From NCBI GenBank assembly GCA_964019055.1, contig OZ025219.1, positions 7,408,388 to 7,472,387 of the forward strand: a stretch of 64,000 bases of DNA, given 5' to 3'. Within the stretch, counting starts at the first letter, position 1. Each line of letters opens with the position of its first letter. Source of the DNA: Anthopleura xanthogrammica (Eukaryota; Cnidaria; Anthozoa; Actiniaria; Actiniidae). A program made the translations under genes and the position numbers. The notes under the pieces were generated by a model, which worked only from the letters and a program-made list of their open reading frames with translations, was not told the DNA's origin and ran no database searches. Positions 13,201 through 24,250 of this stretch are shown in pieces.

Positions 13201-13371
13201 AAAAACGCAATTACAATGCAGGATTATATTTGGTTCTGGCTGATTTACCTGTAAACGAACTTTGGCAGTGTCGATTGGAATGGTCACAGCTTCTGCTATG
13301 GAAGCGGCGAGGCCAGCACTCACAAACTTCATCGCCACACTTGGCTGTTCCCCAGTTGGATTCGACCTCAT
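10226..13371 (-). CDS. UCP: Mitochondrial uncoupling-protein-type carrier (SLC25 family)
   Basis: Three coding exons on the minus strand (13249-13371, 11449-12149, 10226-10352) join in phase to 316 residues; vertebrate UCP2/UCP3 are about 310. The three-fold carrier repeat is clear, with the signature P-x-[DE]-x-x-[KR] at [10 protein letters not shown] (from residue 32), [10 protein letters not shown] (from 143) and [10 protein letters not shown] (from 237). The third repeat continues over the last intron into a segment [12 protein letters not shown] and ends SYEQLQRLF, as in UCPs. Such proteins sit in the inner mitochondrial membrane; family members move protons or C4 metabolites, and the exact transport activity cannot be read from sequence. 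A close relative (UCP4/5, dicarboxylate or oxoglutarate carrier) is less likely because [12 protein letters not shown] and the [13 protein letters not shown] block fit UCP1-3 best. Confidence 0.9.
10677..11062. mobile_element. Degraded inverted-repeat element with GC-rich ends
   Basis: The left end ccagggtggatccaggggag + gggtgca matches, inverted, the right end tgcacacccctccctgaaga...gaatccaccccatgg. Between them lies a second degenerate sequence (gctcaaaataatggccggtc...gttgactggtc) that recurs near 21.8 kb in the ankyrin gene intron. It lies in the last intron of the carrier gene. Confidence 0.55.
11138..11364. mobile_element. Inverted-repeat element with internal tacccctttt tandem units
   Basis: Termini atacggggatgctccgccc and gggcggagcatcctcgtat are inverted copies. 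Inside are five degenerate units of about 28-34 bases, each with a tacccctttt-like core. It sits in the last intron of the carrier gene, about 85 bases from the exon 2 donor. Confidence 0.65.
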
Positions 13372-14989
13372 TTTTAGTAGCTGTAAGACTTGGACGATTT
13401 CTCAATTCGGTGTCTAGCGATATTTTTACTAACTATGCTTTTCGAGACCTTACAGTGAGCCAGTCAGACGTGAAATGTTGAACGTATGACTCCACGTACA
13501 CACAATAACAAACATGTGAGTGACAGGCTCTTAGCCAATCAAAACTCATGTGATTCACAAGAGGTTTCATTAGCATAAAAAACAAGTTCAAATCCAGTTC
13601 GTCGAGTATTTTAATCCCAAATATTACGCTTTAAAGTTCGAAATTTTGCAATCTAAGACAGAATGTTGTTAATAAATCATTTTCCAATATTTTCCAATGA
13701 AAAAAGCTAAGTTTTAAAGCGATTTGACTTCAAAAATCGTATAACAAAAGAAGAGGGCGTTCATAGGGGTGTGACAATCAGGTGACAACAAGGAAAATCC
13801 GGAATGACGTCAGAGGCTTAAAGTGTTGGCAAAATTTCGTGCTCTGATGCATAGATAATAGACCAAAGACCTTTCAAGACTTCATTGCGATCGTTCTGTG
13901 CGAGCTAATAAGAGTAAAAATTACCTGGGATAAAGCTAGAGTTACTGATCTGGTAGTCCATAATTCTTGAAAAGTCAATTTAACATTAATAGAAGGGTTA
14001 AATTTTTGTACCCTTGGCCGTTCTTCATCAGCCTAGCTGATGCAACTTTTCCGTCAGTTTTATTTAGGATTGTTACTTTGTTTTGCTGAAAATAATAACG
14101 GTAAAACCTCCACATTTATCAGTTTTCTTTCCTAGCATTGGCACCGTATCGAAAGAAGTTGCTCTGAATGAGATGGAACTGTAACACAATATGTGGCAAT
14201 CTCAAGAACCATATGGTAATATTAAATTATCTTTACCTGTATTACGTCTGTTTCTTTATAGTTCCTCAACTAACCTACTGCTTTTGTTTCATTTCTACTA
14301 CAAAAAAAGAAAAATCACTTTTTTATAGTGGGATACAAACAAATTCAGTAAATGAATACTGGTTTCCAATTTGGCCCACTGTCACTCACACACACTACCA
14401 CTACATTATATTCTATTCTATGCATACAACTCAACTCACATGTTTATTTTTACGGAGGGAGAAAAATACCATGAGAACCTGGAGAAAAAACCCTAGCCTT
14501 GTGGCTTGTGAGAGAACAACACATCAAACAAACTCAATTCACATAATGATCTAATCCAAGCCGGGGCTCGAACCTGGACCACAGCGGTTTGAGGCGAGCA
14601 GTAGACCACTACACCACCTATGCCACCCATAATTTATTAAAGTATATATCATTTCTACCATTTCCAGAGTACTAGAATAGATATAGAATTAATAAAGGAG
14701 ATCAGTGGAAGAACATCTTTATTCATATTCATATCAAAGAGTTCAATCACAATATTGTAATAATCAATTATACATTCATTACCATGGTAGCATATTTAGG
14801 TATAAAAAAATTCAAATATTTTTAATTAGCGTAAGTGATATCAGATTGGATTGAATCAAAATATGACATGCATTGTGACCAGGAAAAAAATTGAGAAAGA
14901 GAAGAAAAGAAAGAAATTTATCCTATGATCCTTGTCCCAGTGCTTTCGAAATTGTCTAACAGTTACATTAACTAATTAGCTTCACAAGT
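13372..14989. other. Intergenic region between carrier and transaldolase genes
   Basis: The part nearest 13372 is the likely promoter of the minus-strand carrier gene: it contains CCAAT (near 13530) and a tgacgtca-like site near 13805. A tRNA-derived SINE occupies about 14445-14640. The rest is AT-rich with no recognisable exon. Confidence 0.45.
14445..14640 (-). mobile_element. tRNA-derived SINE (minus strand)
   Basis: Read on the minus strand, the head is tRNA-like: ggtggtgtagtggtctactg (A-box-like) followed by a B box ggttcgagccc. The body then has the block seen in other copies here: ctctcac...gctagggttttttctcca...ttctccctccg. Related copies lie at 20.16, 31.87, 42.58 and 44.48 kb. Confidence 0.75.
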
Positions 14990-17900
14990 TCAAGCAGCCT
15001 GCAGTTGTTCTTTTATCATGTCTTCAAGCTTAACAGCATCAGCAGCAAACTTTCTAATGCCTTCAGCAAGTTTCTCTGTTGCCATGGCGTCCTCATTCAT
15101 TAGCCACCTGAATTTCTTTTCATCAAGTTCCACTTTTGTGATCTCCAGTTTTTGTGCTGTAAAATAAAACATTTTTGCCTTAAAATATAATGCTTGTTTA
15201 GTGGATTCAAAATCTAGTCCAACAAAAACTTCTTAAGGTTGGAGTCCAACCACACAATTTAAGGACTTGTAACTGAAATATTATTTCAAACCCTCCACAT
15301 TTGCAGACTGTAAATCAAAGCAAGAATAAAGCAAGGAATCTGAATTAAATTTACCTTCTTCAACTGACACTTTTCTTGTGACTGTTTCTTTTGAGTTTTG
15401 AAGTTTTTCGAGCAGAGATGGGCTGCCAAAGAATTGTTAGGAAAAAAATAATTTATTTTTGGCAAAGATCTGATCAATTTTTACTGTTTTAGTGGCAGCC
15501 TTGCCACTGTCTTCATTGCTACGTGCTGATTGAGACAACAGTCGCAACAGGGAAATCGGGCAATACACTGCTGTTAATCAAACAAATTGTGTGAGTAATT
15601 CAATAGAAACCTATTCTTTGTTAGCTTCGTTCTATTGAATAACTTGAATTTTTTTGTTGTGGCACTTAATTTTAGGCAGGAAATATGAATCTAAACATAA
15701 CCAGTCTGAGAAAATGATAACTTGAGATAGGGGTACCAGTTGTACGCTCCAGGTAATGGGCCCCTGTCTCGATCAGCACGTAGCAGTGAAAACAGTGGTA
15801 ACAAGGCAGAGATTGCAAGGCTGCAGTTCAACTATGGATTTGATAGATCCTTTTCTTCATAATAGAAGTTTTGTTTTATGACATTAAAAATATCTTTTAC
15901 CAATTACCTGATGGTGAGATTGTCACAGCCAGCAAGTTCAACTATTTCGCCAGTGTTTCTGAAAGATGCTCCCATTACAACAGTCTTATAACCAAACTTC
16001 TTGTAGTAGTTATAGATAGCTGTTACACTCTTCACACCTAACAGAGGACAACAATGATGCATCAATACAGTTACTCCATGTTTCAAATCATTTGAACAAA
16101 AACCTTTTACCAGTGGGGAGGGAGGGGGGGCTTCCCGTCATCGTGAGGGAACAACTGTGAGTTTGCATGATATAGTTTGGAAGACTTTATGGACTGCTAC
16201 TTAAGTGCACATTGCTGGTCATGCAGTTTACAATCAAGAGTAGGGTTAGTAGTGTGCCTCCTAGACCACACCGTTGTACTAGGTAACAAATCCCTACTCT
16301 TGCAAACAGCACCACAGGTCCTTTTGCGTCTGCCATATACAGGTTAACACTGAGTGAAGATAGACTTTACCTGGTTCATCTTGTGGCTCATACTTCTGGT
16401 TTGTATTCTTGACGAACCAGTCTAATATACGGCCAACGAAAGGTGAGATCAGTGTGACGCCTGCTTCGGCACAAGCAACAGCCTAGATAAATAAATTGTA
16501 TAAAAAATTACAATTATAATCAATATACTTTCTTACTAGGAAGTTAGTAAACTAGAAAAGTTTATAACAGTTTAATTTTTGTCATCCTTAGGACCATTAT
16601 TTTTAAGGCCATACGGAACTTTATTCTGTTATCAAGATACCTGAGCAAATGAAAACAGCAAAGTCAAGTTACAGTGAATTCCATTTTCTTTTTCAAGAAT
16701 TCTGCAAAAGAGTAAAAAAAATACATGTTTTACAGCCCTCTTTACCAGTGTTGAGAAGAGGTTATTTAATTAGGCAATATATACATGTACACTACCACCA
16801 ATCAAATAAATTCTGTTAGAATAGATACATGGGAACTGTACCCTAATGATTGAATTGATTGATGGTACTGTAGTCTACTGCTGATTAGATTAACCCATTT
16901 TTGCAGCATGTGTCTTGATCACTGCATAAAACACTGAAAACGGAGGTAAACTAAATGGATTGAATTGTATAGAAATTAGAAAATATTCTTTTTCAAGTCT
17001 TGAAACTAACCTTGCTGCTTGAATACCTTCCCAGGTAGAGCTAAGTTTAATAAGAACTCTCTCCTTGCCGATTCCTTGTTGCTTATACAGTTCAATGAAT
17101 TTCTTGGCTTTGGCAATGGAGCCTTCAACATCAAATGACAACCTGAATATTCAAAAGACATGGCCTTAAATGATCTTGCAATATTGATACATCAATGTCT
17201 ATCTTAAAGTCTATGGATGGAGTATGGTTAGAATTTTCAGGATTGCTTGCAATTTAATGATGGGTTGAATAAAATAAGTTGAGGCGGTACACTAGCTGCT
17301 GCAGATTTATTTATTTTGCTCCTGAGCTTTCGTCAGATGCCGACATCATTAGAGGCAGGAATGAAAAGTATATTAAGTTGAACATGAAAATAAATGACTC
17401 GGGGAGCAGTCAAGCATAGAAACAAAGGAATGGAATACAATGTAATAAAGGGGCTAAAATAGCAGTTCATGAATGGGGATGAATGTAAAATTCATCATAT
17501 GACCTACACTGTCTGGTGGCTACGGCCAGCTTACAGTAGCATATCCTCAGAGACTAAAGCCCAAAATTATTATATTGAGGTGGTTGGTGATGATTATCAA
17601 AATGACGATGGTGATGATGATGGGTATGATGACATTGTTGTTGGTGATGATGAAGAGGATGGCAAAGCAAACATAAATTATTGATTGCATTTGTATATAG
17701 CACAAGTGCGCCAAGTCTATTGCTTTTACCTTGCATCTACTTCTGTTGACACTCTACCAGGAATAATCTTCAATATTTCAGTTCCAAAGGAGACATACTA
17801 TAATAGTTGCAATTTATAATCAGCTAAATGTATAATCAGTGTGTGTGTGGGGTTGACAGCTTACCCAAGGACAACATGACAACAAAAATCAAAATGAAAA

Positions 17901-19265
17901 AAAAAAGAAAATTAGTTTTGGTTAAAAAAGTATAGACCCCAGCCCCCTCATCTGTACGTGGTCTCCCTACAGTGAATTCACCTTGGACACACTATATATT
18001 TGCACATATTACCAATATTGAGTACACCTGTTTTCATAATAATTATTATGCAACCAACACACAGCCCTAGACGTCTGAGGTTTTAGCTTCCACCAATAGC
18101 TGGGTTTCAATCAGCTGATAAAAGTCTTTGAATCTCCTTATCTGCTCCAAATGGTGGTCAAACACTGACCACCATGTGCTGTCAGCCAGAAAGAATTATA
18201 TTGAAAACTTGTGATTCAGCTGAGGAACATTCCGCACGAGACAGGAAATGATGTTAAGTGAAACCCAGCTATCAAGTAATCACTCAAACCATAGGAAATC
18301 TATGATGATAGAATTTAATATAACCCAGATGTTTCAATTTATGGCTATAGTTGTCTGGGTTGCATAATAATAATATGAAAATGGTTATGATACTTCTCAT
18401 GAACAATGCTTCTCACTCATACCAATTTATCCATGGCAGCGGTTACTTGCTCTTCGACAGTGCTAATATGGAGAGAATAAAGTAAGATCTATGTTAAAAA
18501 ATGATGGAACTAATACCTTAGTTGGGAAACAGAGCCATGGCCAAGAGAGAATATCACTTCACATCTGGTATTGTTTCCTGGTCTTAACTCAATGCAAAAA
18601 TATAAAAGATTTTAAGTCTCTAGTCAGTGAGTCTCCATAAAGTTAACTTTGATTGACTGAATAGCAGTTTTTACGGATGCATGCAAATGATATGCAATTA
18701 AGAAAATAAACATTGTATTGACCCGATAGCCTCGCTTGTATGATTCTTAAATATAAGAATATCTCATTGCACAAGCTAGTGTCTTCTGAATAACTTTTCT
18801 ATCATCAATATCTCATTGCAGGCTCAACTGTAATAACAGCTATTGGTGGAATTCTGTTGGAACAAAATCTCCCTCTCCCCTCCCCTCCCCCCTCAGAAAA
18901 CAAACATGTCCTTGACAAATATGCAGACATATTTTTAATTAGCAAATGGCCTGTTAGACTATATAATTATGTACCTTCCATTTTTTTTCCCGAACTGCAC
19001 AGCATCTTCCAAGATATGTTTGTACTCAGGCATCTTAGAAGCAGCCAAGATAAGCGAAGGGTTGGTAGTACCATCAGTGGGTTTGTATTTATCGATAGCT
19101 AAACAAGAAACAAGAAGGCGAACACTCAACTCGAGGGTAAATAAACATTATATGGCTACTTTTATAGGCACAAGGAAACACGAAGTCAACCAAAATACCT
19201 TGAATATCACCAGTATCTGCAACAACAGTAGTAAACTCCTTCAACTGATCTAAAGCAGAAGCCAT
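14990..19265 (-). CDS. TALDO1: Transaldolase
   Basis: Ten coding exons on the minus strand (19199-19265, 18975-19098, 18423-18462, 17730-17797, 17011-17142, 16641-16701, 16371-16482, 15908-16037, 15355-15422, 14990-15156) join with correct phase to 322 residues; the human enzyme has 337. It moves a three-carbon dihydroxyacetone unit between sugar phosphates in the non-oxidative pentose phosphate pathway, in the cytosol. Family blocks run in order: the N-terminus [46 protein letters not shown] with the Schiff-base lysine at about residue 132, [31 protein letters not shown], and ASFRNTGEI. The C-terminus [10 protein letters not shown]...[13 protein letters not shown] matches animal enzymes. All expected active-site blocks are present and no frameshift is seen, so it should be functional. 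Confidence 0.95.
16235..16306. repeat. Small inverted repeat in a transaldolase intron
   Basis: aagagtagggttagta is repeated in inverse as aaatccctactctt within 70 bases. Probably a remnant of a fold-back element. Confidence 0.4.
17590..17670. repeat. Imperfect GAT-rich trinucleotide repeat
   Basis: A run of gat/ggt/gac triplets (gatgatgatgggtatgatga, ggtgatgatgaagaggatgg) lies in a transaldolase intron. The open frame it creates is acidic low-complexity and not an exon. Confidence 0.6.
18097..18271. mobile_element. TA-flanked fold-back MITE (family 3), 175 bp
   Basis: Termini tagctgggtttcaatcagct and agtgaaacccagcta are inverted copies flanked by TA, suggesting a Tc1/mariner-type mobiliser. 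The interior has cagctgataaaagtctttga and aatggtggtcaaacactgac. A second copy of the same length lies, inverted, in the ApeC gene at 31253-31427. Confidence 0.85.
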
Positions 19266-19651
19266 TTCGATGAAGATTTTAGCTATTTTACAAGCTGTTT
19301 TCCTGTCTTGATCTCGTGTGGTCCTGTTCCTGTTGAATATTTTTTGACAATCACGTGTTCGTCTTCCATGTCCACAGGAAGCCCAACACTCTTATTTTTA
19401 TCCCCAATTATAAAAAAAATTGAATGTACAACTTTACTTGAAATAAAAGTTAAGTATCGAAACGTAGAAGAAAGAGATTATATATTTAAAATACAGCAAA
19501 CCAGAGTCAAGGTAGATCTTTTGGAAGCAAAGGGACCCAAAGAACAATTTTGGGATCCCTGTGTGAAGAGGTAGCGCGGAGACTAAGAATTTGAGCCTAC
19601 TGTTAATGTTCCCGTAACACAGCGAATTTGCCATTAATAATTATATTCAAA
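19266..19651. promoter_or_regulatory. Shared head-to-head promoter region (transaldolase / ankyrin gene)
   Basis: The transaldolase start codon (minus) and the ankyrin-gene start codon (plus) are separated by 386 bases, so their transcription starts must lie in this short interval. It contains an E-box cacgtg near 19353. No TATA box is clear. Open frames on both strands here do not resemble proteins. Confidence 0.5.
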
Positions 19652-22314
19652 ATGGCGGATGGAGAAGAACTTACGAGCGCTGCGGCCAACGGAGATGAAA
19701 AGGTATAATTCTTACCCTAATAACATCAGCATAGGCTAACAGCTACGTAATTCTTTAACCCGCTTTTATCTTGTGCAATATTCTATTACTAAAAGTACGA
19801 AAAATTTAGAAATTTTGTATTTAATTCGCAGTGTTTTGTTTTCAAGATGGTTGTCATGCACGCGGGTCATATTTTTCCCTTTATTTTTTAACCTTTGTAT
19901 ATAAATTTTTCCGTATCTAATTTTTTTTACCATTCTCTTTTTCTCTAGCTCATAAAATCATTACTGGACAGTGGTGCCAACCCTAATTCCTACTCGGCAC
20001 AAGGTTTTCGACCAGCATGCATTGCAGCCTTCTGGGGGTACAGCAATATTGTGCGTCTACTTCTAGACAGTGGGTAAGCTTAATATCTGATAATGTTAAG
20101 TGTCATTATGTCTCAATATCCCCAGAAAACAGAATTTTCAAAAGGAAGAGTGCATAATATGTGAGTAGAATTGTTAGGCCTCTATCTTGATTTGAGGGTT
20201 TTTCTCTGGGTTTTTCAGCCCCTCCCCTCCCCCCCACTTAATAGCCAGTGGCTAACCAAAGTTTGGCACTTGTGCCATCATTGAATTGGAATTTAGAAGT
20301 TGGTTTTTGTAGAGGAGTCCATAGTGCACCCCTGTTGCATCCATTCACTCCCTCGGCAAAAGGAAACAACTAAATTCCAATTTGGTGAAGTAGCTGTGTC
20401 CTGACGAGTTTGCTTCAGGGTATTGATAAAATTTGAAGGTTTAAAGATTTATTTTAACTCCTCATTTTAGTAATATCCAGATATGCTTCATTTATAACAG
20501 TGCTGATGTGAATGGATGCAACAAGGGGACACTATGGACTCCTCTACACTGTGCTGCTTTTCAAGGTCATGGGAAGGTTGTCATGACGATAATGGAATAC
20601 AAACCTGATCTTACGTTGAGTGATAGCAAAAAAAGGTAAGGACCATATATATTTTATGAGGTTGTAAAAATTTATAATTATAATATTTTGCAATAAAACT
20701 GCGGGGGGGCACAGAATATTAGGTTTGTAAAAGGCTACCAAAAATTTCGTTTTAAGATTATATTGTTTGACTCACACAATGTACATGTTATGACATGCCT
20801 TAACTTTTTAATCACTTAATCCCACTTTTTAATCCCCTGAGCATGCGCTTAGAGCAGTAGCGCGGAACTCTTGATGTGTGTATCTGTCCTTTCTTTTGCA
20901 GGACTGCCGCAGACTTTGCTTCTGCAATAGAAAATATTTGGCCATTCTTTGCTGGTAGGATAGAATTTAATTCCCATAACATTGAATTAATAGTCATTCA
21001 TTAATGAAACTCTTTTCACTTGTGTGTTTTGCCCAACAGCTGCCAACTGCAAAAGGACTCCAAAATCAGAGTTAATCAAATTGGATATTGTTAAAAAGGT
21101 AAAAATGTTTGTGCAATCTTAGGGGGAGGGGGTGCCCCACTTATAACTGAGAATAAAGATGTACAGTAGTGTTGACTGTCTTCTTCTGCAAAAATGTTAA
21201 CTGTATTTCAATCTCCATCGTATTGACCTTGAGTAAACTTGACATAATAAATGTATGAATTATCTAATAATTATCTAATAATTATCTAATAATTATCTAA
21301 TAATTATCTAATAATTATCTAATAATTATCTAATAATTATCTAATAATTATCTAATAATTATCTAATAGGTATCAAGTCAAGAAATCCAACAAATTCCTC
21401 AAAATGAAAAAGCTTACTTCTCCAGACCTGGCTCAGCATATGTAGTGAGAAATCAATCCCTGCATGGATCTGGAAGAGCATCACAACCTTCTATCAAAGA
21501 ACAAAGGGTTTGTACTCAATGAAATATTATCTTATATGTATTTCTAGATATGCAGTTATTTGTCATCAATAATTACAGATATAGACCCCTTGCAGCACGT
21601 CGGAATGTATCTAAATTTTGAGGACAAAACAATAGGTTTCCAATTCTTCGGAGATTGCAATTCCTTTGTTTTGTCCTTTGAGCTGCTTTGATATCACGTT
21701 CAAGGGGTCTTAAGCGTATGTTTCAGATGTCTTTTGTGGTTCCCACATTGTTACTCGGAGGTAATATTTTAATTAGTACTGCATTGCTTAAATTAACTCA
21801 ATGACCAACAGTCAACAGATCAGTGTCTGGACAAAAATGTCACTGGTTTGGCCAAATGCATTTTAGGCCAGTCCTCTTGACCGTTCGCATTGACTGGTCA
21901 CATTTATTCACACATTTAGCCTTGGTACTGTGTGCGTAGAGAGTGAACTGTCATAAAAATTCCCTATGGCAAGTGACTCTTTAATTCAAATTCAATATCA
22001 TTATTACTAATGATTATTGTCAAATTATTTTCCACACATTAGACACTCATTTTTCTTCATTATGACACAAAATTTTTTAAATGTTTTGATAATCTTTTTC
22101 ATCATTGATTCTGTAATTTGAAGTTTAAATTTTGATGAGCACTTTCTTACTGAACTTTGCCTCGAATTAATTGGTATCTTATACATTTCAACAACAATTG
22201 AATGGCTTTTCTTAGGAACAATTTGCATTCAGTAATGGAGATGTTCTGACTGATGGGGATTCCCCTGGTATGAACCGACAAGACAGCCCTTCTTTTAATG
22301 CATGGAGAAATTAG
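19652..22314 (+). CDS. Ankyrin-repeat protein, small
   Basis: Seven coding exons (19652-19702, 19949-20073, 20501-20635, 20902-20954, 21040-21098, 21370-21507, 22216-22314) join in phase to 219 residues. At least two to three ankyrin repeats fill roughly residues 10-115: LLDSGANPN, RPACIAAFWGYSNIVRLLLD, SGADVNG, WTPLHCAAFQGHGKVVMTIM, RTAADFA. The C-terminal half is hydrophilic, without recognised domain, and ends SPSFNAWRN. Ankyrin repeats bind proteins; nothing shows the partner. I do not recognise the ortholog. Oddities: the acceptor of exon 6 lies at the very end of an 11-bp tandem repeat, and the last exon carries the first of a series of ggggattcccc palindromes that continue through the 3'UTR. 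Confidence 0.85.
20158..20390 (+). mobile_element. 5'-truncated SINE in ankyrin gene intron 2
   Basis: It starts within the SINE body (tgtgagtagaattgttaggc, gatttgagggtttttctctg) and lacks the tRNA-like head. The 3' part contains cattgaattggaatttagaa. Inserted between coding exons 2 and 3. Confidence 0.6.
21248..21369. repeat. 11-bp tandem repeat abutting a splice acceptor
   Basis: About eleven copies of taattatctaa run without interruption. The last unit changes to tctaatag and that AG is the acceptor of exon 6 of the ankyrin gene. Confidence 0.9.
21580..21711. mobile_element. TA-flanked hairpin element, family 1, copy C
   Basis: It begins atagaccccttgcagcacgt and ends atcacgttcaaggggtct. 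The internal arms ttgaggacaaaacaatag and ttttgtcctttgagctgc are slightly shortened. Located in the last intron of the ankyrin gene. Confidence 0.85.
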
Positions 22315-22925
22315 TCTACTCAAAGGGGATTCCCTCCGTTGATTAATTGTAACAAAGGGAGACAGTCTGCAAAGAAAAAGAATTGGGTTGGCTTTTTAAA
22401 TTGTTGTGAGACTGACTAACAAAAAGGACTTCAGTTTGATGTCAGGAAACGAGAGCCTTTGCAATTATTTGGAGGAAAAAAGCCTGCTAGCTCCACAGCA
22501 AATACATCATCTAAAGGACAATGTATATCTAGGAATTATAATTTTTTGCGGCGAAGAAACTGGATTCTATCTGAAAGAGGGGGATTCCCCTGCGATGAGG
22601 AACAATTGAGGATTTCCTTAAGGAAGCATGGATACTTATAAAGGGGAATTCCCCTGTGATCAATCAGGCGTACAGATCTGTATTTCTCTCTGATGCAGAA
22701 GAAGATGCTTTTCATTTGCTGTTCATTGGACATCACATGCTTACAAGGGGGATCCCCCAATTGTGAATCAAGAATAAGCAGAAATTCCTCAAGAAGATGC
22801 TCTTCAGTCAATGGATATTGAATGCTTTCTAACTTATGAGGAGATTTCCCCATAAGAAATCAGCAAGAAAAGGCTCTTAATTGACTGGATAATGGATGTT
22901 AGAGGGGATTCTCCTATAGGGAATT
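22250..22925 (+). repeat. Degenerate repeat carrying ggggattcccc palindromes
   Basis: Seven kappaB-like palindromes recur: 22255 (ggggattcccc), 22325 (ggggattccct), 22580 (ggggattcccc), 22643 (ggggaattcccc), 22747 (gggggatcccccc-like), 22840 (ggagatttcccc) and 22904 (ggggattctcc). Most are followed by a short a/t-rich atgaa- or gatcaatca-like tail. The first is inside the last coding exon; the rest are in the presumed 3'UTR. One later unit could encode GDSPAMRNN, resembling the genuine C-terminal GDSPGMNRQ, so the block looks like a decayed duplication of exon-end sequence. Confidence 0.65.
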
Positions 22926-24201
22926 AAGCTTGCTGCTAGCTGTACTGAAATGAATATATGCATGCCTCTCTTCCACAAAAAGTGTGAAAAAATTATAATT
23001 CAAAATTTTTTTCAGAATAATAATATTTTTCAAATGCAGCGCTAATGGCATCCTAATATATTTTGAATTGTCAAGAATTTAACTTAATATTTCTATGTAA
23101 TTTATTTTTTATAACGTGTGTTGTCATCCATGTTTTTCAAACTACAAACAGCCAATAATAGTTTTTCAATATTAATATTTAAAAATTTTCAAGAATGTAA
23201 CTTATGCGACAATATTTTTTCAATTTGTGTCGCAATTTGTAAATATAATTTTAATTTCATTTTTTTATGAATTTATACAAATCAAGAGACCATGGCCTCT
23301 TGTACAAATATAATATATTTTTCAAAATTTATTTCGCAAGTTCATTTTGTAAGAAAAGAATTAGAATAATAAATCCATTTCTTTATTTGCTTGAAATAAG
23401 TTTTAAGCCAAGACCTATTCAGTACTCAAACTCATTATCGTGTGAAATTTATAGTTATATTGACGTGATTTTTATAGAAACACGCGGTATTTCTCTTTTA
23501 ATGTCCAATAGCTGGCCTCATAATATCTATCTTTCTTTTCTCCATATTTCAGTCCATATTATATTTCCGTCTATTAAGCTATTCCCATTTTTCAACTGTC
23601 TTATTCTTCGTTCATTCCTCGGCTCTCGGTACTGAACAATATCCAGGGTCTTGGTTTGTTTCGTGTTGTTTTCGTTCCTTCCTCGGCTGTCGTTCCCGAA
23701 GAGTATTCAGGGTCATGGTCGGTCATGGTATGCTTCGTGTTTTTTTCCGTTCATTCCTCGGCTGTCGGTACTGAACAGTATTCAGGGTCTTTGTTTGCTT
23801 CGTGTTGTTTTCGTTCATTCTTCGGCTGTCGGTACCGAAGAGTATTCAGGGTCTTGGTTTGCTTCGTGTTGTTGTCGTTAATTTCCTCAGCTGTCGGTAC
23901 CGAAGATTATTCAGGGTCTTTGTTTGCTTCGTGTTGTTTTCGTTCATTCTTCGGCTGTCGGTACCGAAGATTATTCAGGGTCTTGGTTTGCTTCGTGTTG
24001 TTGTCGTTAATTTCCTCAGCTGTCGGTACCGAAGATTATTCAGGGTCTTTGTTTGCTTCGTGTTGTTTTCGTTCATTCTTCGGCTGTCGGTACCGAAGAT
24101 TATTCAGGGTCTTGGTTTGCTTCGTGTTGTTGTCGTTAATTTCCTCAGCTGTCGGTACCGAAGAGTATTCAGGGTCTTTGTTTGCTTCGTGTTGTTTTCG
24201 T
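22315..24201. other. Convergent 3' region between ankyrin and MANSC genes
   Basis: Both flanking genes end here. The left part is the palindromic repeat block. The stretch 22930-23630 is AT-rich with no recognised feature. The right part is a minisatellite. Long open frames in the minisatellite arise because its 129-bp dimer is a multiple of three. Confidence 0.5.
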
Positions 24202-24250
24202 TCATTCTTCGGCTGTCGGTACCGAAGAGTATTCAGGGTCCTGATTTGCT
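23640..24250. repeat. Minisatellite, alternating 64- and 65-bp units (129-bp dimer)
   Basis: Units share gctgtcggtaccgaaga, ttattcagggtctt and tttgcttcgtgttgtt. The spacing of the ctgtcgg landmark alternates 64, 65, 64, 65, 64, so the array amplified as a 129-bp dimer; outer units at the left are more diverged. The rightmost unit is the 3' end of the MANSC gene's coding sequence on the minus strand, including its stop codon. Confidence 0.9.

Noticed and set aside
14168..14554. 128-codon plus-strand frame
   Set aside because: It covers SINE and AT-rich sequence antisense to the SINE and resembles no protein.
17260..17460. Retrotransposon fragment in a transaldolase intron (agctttcgtcagatgccgac)
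   Set aside because: Motif is suggestive of a repeat, but no second copy or coding sequence is visible here.
22406..22609. Separate gene in the ankyrin 3' region
   Set aside because: Its only protein-like part, ending GDSPAMRNN, is a degenerate copy of the ankyrin gene's last exon; no start or splice context.
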